From Hydrogenophaga sp. SL48 (GTDB lineage Bacteria > Pseudomonadota > Gammaproteobacteria > Burkholderiales > Burkholderiaceae_C), in NCBI RefSeq assembly GCF_021729865.1, contig NZ_CP063400.1, forward strand, positions 5,369,041 to 5,433,040: a DNA stretch of 64,000 nt, in the 5' to 3' direction. The notes beneath the pieces were generated by a model that worked only from the letters and a program-made list of their open reading frames with translations, was not told where the DNA came from and did not search any database. The translations under genes were made by a program, and so were the position numbers. This document shows, in pieces, positions 60,101 through 64,000 of the stretch. How positions within the stretch are numbered: position 1 is the first letter of the stretch; each line of letters starts with the position of its first letter.

Positions 60101-62968
60101 CCGATCCTTTACGGATGCCTGACCGACGTCTGCCTGGATTGTCTGCCAGGCGAGATCGGCGACCTCGTCGGCGTCATCGAGCAGGCGTTCGAGGACCAAC
60201 TAGGTTTGTACAACGAAGGGTTCCGTCGCTCTCTGCAAACGGTGATGATGATGCTCGTCAATGCGGGCGTCTCAAGCGACTTAGAGGACCGCGTCTTCGA
60301 GCTGCTGCTCCGCTGGAGGAACTACGTCAGGGACAACGTGCAGAACCGGCATGAGCTTGTGCCCGAGCTGCTATCCATGGTGCCGCTGCTCGCCCGAATG
60401 GGCTCCTCGGATGAAGCACTGCGCACCTACGAGTCCGTCCTCGCCGTTTCGATGGGCCCGAGCTGGTACAAGGAAGATCAGTTCTCGGTGATGTCTCGCG
60501 TGCTCGAGGCTCTCCCGTTCGACGCCGAAGTCGCTTCAACTTCTCTCGCACAGATTGCCGCGCTCTTGGAGCGTGCCAGCGGTGAAATGACCTTCCAGCG
60601 GTACGTCCGCGCCGACAAAGGCACTTTCATTGGGGAGCTGAGCCGGCGCGGGCTGTATTCGCAGGCGGTTCGCTACTTTCAGCACCAAGCATCCGGAACG
60701 CTCGATGAGATGCGGGCCCAAGCTTCAGACGGCGATCTTGACCGCGTTGCCCCCCTCGTCGGGATGCGTTATCCAGGCGGCCAGCTGGAAGAGCAGACCT
60801 CGCTGAACGAGCTTCTTAAGCACACAGGTAGCAAAGCCGACTGGCGAGTGCGATGGGCGCTACTTGAGGTTTATCAGCATGGCGACGAACGTCACCTCAG
60901 AGATTGGGGGCCAGCGTATGCAGCGCTCATCCAAGAGGTGTCAGGGCATCCAACCGACCTGGCATGGACGATTCAGCGAATCGACCGTATCGCACAAGCC
61001 ATGAACCCGGAGCGAGCCTGGATGCTGCTCCGGCACCTTTCGGATGCGCTACCGGACTCGTTGCTTGGTCACTTCTCTACACTGCTTGACCAATGCCGGG
61101 ACTTCTTCAGTCCGAGGGCGCTTGAAGATCTGGGGCGACGCTTCGGGACGAGCGACAAGTTAAGCACAACAGGTTCAGCACAGTCTGAGGCCTCGAAAGA
61201 TCCGGACGCTACCAAGGATGCTGCCAAGAAGGAGAGAGAGGAGGAAAGCGCTGAGGACCAGCATGTCTTGCCCGGTACCATTGGAACGCACGCATCCGTG
61301 CGCAAGGCCGAAGAGGCCCTAGAATCGGCTCGCAGGCATGTTAAGCGAAAGAACATCTCCGCCGCCATCGAGCAGGCAGTCTTGGCCCTGCGAGCGGTGC
61401 AGGACGGCGGCTGGTCGATCTGGTCGCACGGGCATCCGGCCAGGATGGCCGACCTTGTCATCTCCGAGAACGTGGCCTCGGCTGACGAACTGGCCCGACT
61501 TTATGGACCGCTTGCACTTCGCGAGCAACACAGTCAGAGCTGGAGCGTTGCCTACCAGCTCATCGGTCTGATCGGGCCGAAGCTTGATTCCAACCAGCGG
61601 GCGCAGTTGCTTTTTGTGGCGACCGACCATGTTCGTGAGCTGATCGGGGACGCACCGCTGGAGAATTTTGAGTACATCGGCTCCATGGAGTCGGCCGAGG
61701 CATCCGACGCCCTTTTAGACCTATTGCTGTGGGCGCTCGACCACCCCAGTTGGGAGCGTCGGGACTCAGCGGCGGCGATGGTGCTCTGGCTTCTTCGAAG
61801 CGACGACAAATGGATGCCGAGGTTGGCACCCCTCGCCTTCTCGATGGAGATGGGGAGTCGCGCGGATATCGCTGCGGCCTCGCTGGACATTCTTTCGCGT
61901 GAGAGCCCTCAAGCTCTGTGGGAACACATCGTTCCCTTCATCGGCGTCGAGCGGTTGTCGCAAACCTGCTCCCATTCAGGCCGCTACGCAACGCTTCTTC
62001 GCATTGCGGATCGCGCGGCATCGAAAGGTGTTGCTTCGGCAACCGAAGCTGCCAGCTTACTGCGTGCGAAGCGCGTCGTGCCCCCGACCCAAGGCAGCGC
62101 CACCGAAGAGCCTCTGCAACCAAACCAAGTGCCCTCGACGCTTAACGGTGCACTCCGCGAGCTACACGCGGCCGGGCTCTTGGACGAGGGCGTTTTCTCG
62201 CGTGCCGCTTCGATCCTCAGGAACCTGTGTGGCACACACTCATTTGCTGATGCTCAACAACTCGAAACGCTTGCGGCAGAGAGATACCGAGAACCAGACG
62301 TTGTTCCCGACCGATGGGCCGCGAGGGTTCGGTATGCGCTGAATGTCGCGCTCTTCGCGCCCGCGACCATCGAGCAGATTGGGAAGATTGAAGCCGCACT
62401 TCGAATCTACAACCCAGAGTCCCTGATCGAGCCTCCCGATGGGAGGCCGCTCATCTCAAGCTTGATTGCCGCGATTGAATCCGGCAAGGAACCGAGCTAT
62501 GTGCCATCAAGCGGGGACCTCGTATTCTTGGATCTGCAGTGTTACCTAGAACGTCAATTTCAGCCCATCAAGGTGGATCTCACATCTCATCTCCTACCGC
62601 CTGGACAGTTGACACCCCAACAGGGTCCGCTTGGAGCATTCAAACCAACGGAGCTTCCTAGACCCGGGCCAGGCGAACAGCTCACGGTCTGCAGCCGCGT
62701 CAAAACCGGCCTCGCCCACTTTGGCGCCCTCACACCAGCGATAGCGAGCCCGCGTTTCATTCAATTTCTGCAGACGTCAGCCTCATCAATGGTCAGGCAC
62801 CACTGGAGAGACGGCCGCACGGTCAGATCGTGGGCCAGCAGTCGGCTTCACGAGGTATCCATGCTCGCCATCCGTCGCGATGCACTCGTGCTCCCTCCTG
62901 GCTGGCGAATGCAATGGGTCCTACGGGTCAATGGAAGGGTGCGAGCCGTCCTTCATAAGGACAAATGA
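57140..62968 (+). CDS. Protease-STAND NTPase, Avs1B-like
   Basis: A 1,942-residue protein starting at ATG 57140 with GGGAGAGAAGA before it. Residues ~1-190 are a trypsin-like serine protease with the full triad: His35 in TAYHCLG, Asp72 in RLDVCLLRL, Ser150 in GLSGAAL. Residues ~215-480 are the STAND NTPase: Walker A GAHGIGKST (229-237), Walker B LLFIDGVNEV (Asp329), winged-helix region. Then ~1,400 residues of helical repeats for target binding, interrupted at ~1343-1375 by a low-complexity charged linker (DPDATKDAAKKEREEESAED). Family knowledge: AVAST proteins recognise conserved phage proteins and then release the effector domain. The downstream gene overlaps by four bases. Confidence 0.92.
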   Translation: MTEEEVKLATCQVLGLGEVGTGWLVSANHVLTAYHCLGDEAAEGAVIEVSFGVGPSASKISAIVDAFEERLDVCLLRLADASELTPIPVHAEVVRPGERWQAFGFPVTKLLIGGVFSGTVQQSLTELANGVDLDLSVSPETALSDYRGLSGAALITAYGCQGMLRVSVDNSLGAVSMESMSGFLAENNLLPEEEAVEDGASPFASRPAFDEVFESTLVQASGGYLFLDGAHGIGKSTYCRGFSPNSEAVETLGVYGFTERSHGFTPSLQAQPEVFVDWLTTLVSTRATGKPARLRERTYAQLIQATHQALGDLASRCAARGRVGLLFIDGVNEVAALGCDTLERFVGLLPTTIPKGLKVVVVGAGLDAIANRLGLLLQGAKRMTLPALEEDIQYRLCARSLDEDKATPSLVSALCERARGHPLYLRYLVDLVNGGADVNDLEALPPFSGSIEDYYERIWSRLLVDADAINLLGIIARLRWGIPTSDLMGMLTASESAAFVPTITRIRHLLSGPSTTEVYHSSFSDFVVHKTSTQSDWIQGRLSDYCVQPGSGEYGELNRVFHGLLSRTEKKLTALAECQQRWVDRCVLLGAEPDVLLGDIEDSLNAAIQVGTATEIVRLLLLSQRLKFRYDTLFAQSASLAAEALIALGKTEQALRHILRHGQLIVDPGEAFSIVRRLIEAGHPEEGVRVLRKVDTLLHSTLTRDRVKLNEYFDAASIRLQGYALADHAGAETSRDDFLEHLVSLVSDPRNNISRENGQRLLTDLIGNMFGTAVCVAHAYKPLALIPIPPGTPDKYQALSLLSILRHAHIHARHYDARLPKDKLGMLLEDISGKVDDTLTPEEKEFGVVDLLIEACASPTLVERYAKGLEWEAGALPLYTENKSLADSRAFIEGYSHLRAAYFLNRNQVLPSPASLEPHEWEERLDTLARSVIWLDAKARRAYASNDQQGLAAAKAYLTEEVLPCFKLQLASRVQWPVAYFVPENIVPILYGCLTDVCLDCLPGEIGDLVGVIEQAFEDQLGLYNEGFRRSLQTVMMMLVNAGVSSDLEDRVFELLLRWRNYVRDNVQNRHELVPELLSMVPLLARMGSSDEALRTYESVLAVSMGPSWYKEDQFSVMSRVLEALPFDAEVASTSLAQIAALLERASGEMTFQRYVRADKGTFIGELSRRGLYSQAVRYFQHQASGTLDEMRAQASDGDLDRVAPLVGMRYPGGQLEEQTSLNELLKHTGSKADWRVRWALLEVYQHGDERHLRDWGPAYAALIQEVSGHPTDLAWTIQRIDRIAQAMNPERAWMLLRHLSDALPDSLLGHFSTLLDQCRDFFSPRALEDLGRRFGTSDKLSTTGSAQSEASKDPDATKDAAKKEREEESAEDQHVLPGTIGTHASVRKAEEALESARRHVKRKNISAAIEQAVLALRAVQDGGWSIWSHGHPARMADLVISENVASADELARLYGPLALREQHSQSWSVAYQLIGLIGPKLDSNQRAQLLFVATDHVRELIGDAPLENFEYIGSMESAEASDALLDLLLWALDHPSWERRDSAAAMVLWLLRSDDKWMPRLAPLAFSMEMGSRADIAAASLDILSRESPQALWEHIVPFIGVERLSQTCSHSGRYATLLRIADRAASKGVASATEAASLLRAKRVVPPTQGSATEEPLQPNQVPSTLNGALRELHAAGLLDEGVFSRAASILRNLCGTHSFADAQQLETLAAERYREPDVVPDRWAARVRYALNVALFAPATIEQIGKIEAALRIYNPESLIEPPDGRPLISSLIAAIESGKEPSYVPSSGDLVFLDLQCYLERQFQPIKVDLTSHLLPPGQLTPQQGPLGAFKPTELPRPGPGEQLTVCSRVKTGLAHFGALTPAIASPRFIQFLQTSASSMVRHHWRDGRTVRSWASSRLHEVSMLAIRRDALVLPPGWRMQWVLRVNGRVRAVLHKDK

Positions 62969-63279
62969 CGATGCTTCCAAAGCTTACGACTATGCACACG
63001 CCCACGACAAGAATCGAGTTCGAAGAGCGTATAAACCTCGTGCACGAGCATCTCGAGTCCGGAAAGATGCATCCCCAAGGCATGGAGGGGTGGATAAACG
63101 TCCGCCTTTTGCCCAACGGCCGAATCGACATGCTCAGCGTTGACGAGATGATCCGTCTGAATGCCAACATGTCCTATCAGATGGCTGCCACCGATATGGG
63201 GGAAAGGCTCAGGAGGACGGCTGAGCTTGGGGAGGGTGCGGAAGACGCTGACGCTGAGGATGACGACGTTGAGTTTTAG
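62965..63279 (+). CDS. Small acidic protein, Avs1C-like
   Basis: A 104-residue protein starting at ATG 62965 in an ATGA overlap with the STAND gene. N-terminal half is mixed (RIEFEERINLVHEHLESGKM, HPQGMEGWINVRLLPNGRID), with regular charged/hydrophobic spacing, and the C-terminus ends in a run of acidic residues (EGAEDADAEDDDVEF). No similarity to a characterised domain is recognised, but its position as the last gene after a protease-STAND protein matches Avs1C, the short third component of type I AVAST. Could be a regulator, chaperone or substrate of the protease. Confidence 0.8.
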   Translation: MTMLPKLTTMHTPTTRIEFEERINLVHEHLESGKMHPQGMEGWINVRLLPNGRIDMLSVDEMIRLNANMSYQMAATDMGERLRRTAELGEGAEDADAEDDDVEF

Positions 63280-63288
63280 GCAGTAGCG

Positions 63289-63795
63289 TCACACAAACTC
63301 GACACCGAAGGTCAACGTCTCATCAAAGCGGTCGAAGGTGCTCTTCCGGTGAAGCGTCCGCACGCGCCAGAAGTACAACGACCGCACCTGAGAGGCCGGT
63401 GCGCCCGATGGCGTCCGGTAGGCGGTGCCTCTGGAGACCAGAGCCGTGCCACAATTTCCATCGAATTGCATTGGACGAACAGGTCCCCATCCCGCATTCC
63501 AGTAGCAAAGGTCTGCGACGACGTCGCTACCTGACTTGATCTCAAGGTGCCCGTCGCGAGGAGTGACCCCAAGATGCCTGTGACCGGGCATCGTAGGCAG
63601 GAAGAGCCGCCCAGGGTACATATCACGTTGAAGGTAGCCAAGACGGTCCAAGCCCAGCGGCTTCGCCAATGGCCAAGCCCTGCTCTTTTCATCCACCAAG
63701 GCAGCCAGATTCGGGCAAACCACGAGAGTCGTTGTGCTCAAAGGCTCAGGGCCTTCGCTCGAGAGCATCCTCCCGGTCCGCCATTCGTCCTTCAA
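63289..63795 (-). CDS. Uncharacterised protein converging on the defence operon
   Basis: A 168-residue frame starting with TTG 63795 (ATG at 63768 is an alternative; no upstream ATG exists before a stop). It contains VVCPNLAALVDEKSRAWPLAK, RDMYPGRLFLPTMPGHRHLG and a Trp-rich middle (CYWNAGWGPVRPMQFDGNCG). No family recognised. The regular codon use and long frame suggest a real gene. Its end lies nine bases from the end of the small acidic gene (convergent). The remaining 63796-64000 shows no feature. Confidence 0.5.
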   Translation of the reverse strand: MKDEWRTGRMLSSEGPEPLSTTTLVVCPNLAALVDEKSRAWPLAKPLGLDRLGYLQRDMYPGRLFLPTMPGHRHLGVTPRDGHLEIKSGSDVVADLCYWNAGWGPVRPMQFDGNCGTALVSRGTAYRTPSGAPASQVRSLYFWRVRTLHRKSTFDRFDETLTFGVEFV

Positions 63796-64000
63796 ATGGT
63801 CGGCTAGGGCGGCGTCAGCGACGCTGTCACTGACCTACCCCCCACCAACCGTACCAATCTGAAGGTTGTGAAGTCCGTCAACTCGATGTCCCCAGTGCCC
63901 CATCCAGCCAACAATCGTGACTTCGCTTGTGACGAGGCCCGACGACCGCTTAGTGCAAGGTAGCGGGAATATACCCTCCGTCAACGACCGGCTCCAATCG

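Overview
This is a high-GC window of ordinary bacterial gene organisation that looks like a betaproteobacterium of the Comamonadaceae (Hydrogenophaga/Acidovorax-like). The support is indirect: the G+C content, Bug/TctC-type binding protein, Burkholderiales-type DUF2726, DUF6279 and DUF2917 proteins, PrlF-YhaV module, and a family of GC-rich repeats at gene boundaries. No rRNA, tRNA or CRISPR array was seen.

Positions 1-27696 look like core chromosome. In order they hold: a lytic transglycosylase (partial) divergent from 5-formyl-THF cyclo-ligase; an alpha/beta hydrolase; a stress and envelope block (single-domain receiver plus NarX-like kinase, BON lipoprotein, CsbD protein, LuxR-type regulator, YqjE/YqjD/DUF1328-like membrane proteins, a large AI-2E-family transporter fusion); an EamA exporter; LysR, DUF2917, TfoX-like and TetR genes; a metallo-beta-lactamase-fold protein; a PKD lipoprotein; an SLC13/ArsB-type permease; a polar amino-acid ABC transporter operon with its GntR regulator; and the amino-sugar genes glmU and glmS with an Lrp-type regulator between them.

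From 27697 onward the window is accessory in character. Nine bases after the glmS stop lies a TGTTGACA terminus followed by two copies of a 14-bp repeat, which resembles an end of a Tn7-like (or IS21-like) element at the classical attTn7 position. It is followed by a PrlF-YhaV toxin-antitoxin pair, a nine-gene catabolic operon (LysR, CoA-transferase, HMG-CoA-lyase-like, VOC, hydrolase, Bug binding protein, 2-hydroxyacid dehydrogenase, degenerate amidohydrolase, glycerate kinase), an IS91-type element carrying a tyrosine recombinase, an IS3 fragment, and a TetR-controlled RND efflux and redox cluster. The TetR gene is out of frame because of a G10 tract. A short graveyard of decayed genes follows (carotenoid oxygenase and molybdopterin oxidoreductase remnants).

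Positions 52935-63279 form a five-gene antiviral-defence operon: SIR2-like protein, HerA-like ATPase, metallo-beta-lactamase hydrolase, a 1,942-residue protease-STAND NTPase and a small acidic protein. The first two match the SIR2-HerA defence type and the last three match type I AVAST (Avs1A/B/C). The genes overlap or nearly abut, so the two systems appear to be one transcription unit. This composite is the most interesting object in the window. An uncharacterised ORF converges on it at 63289-63795.
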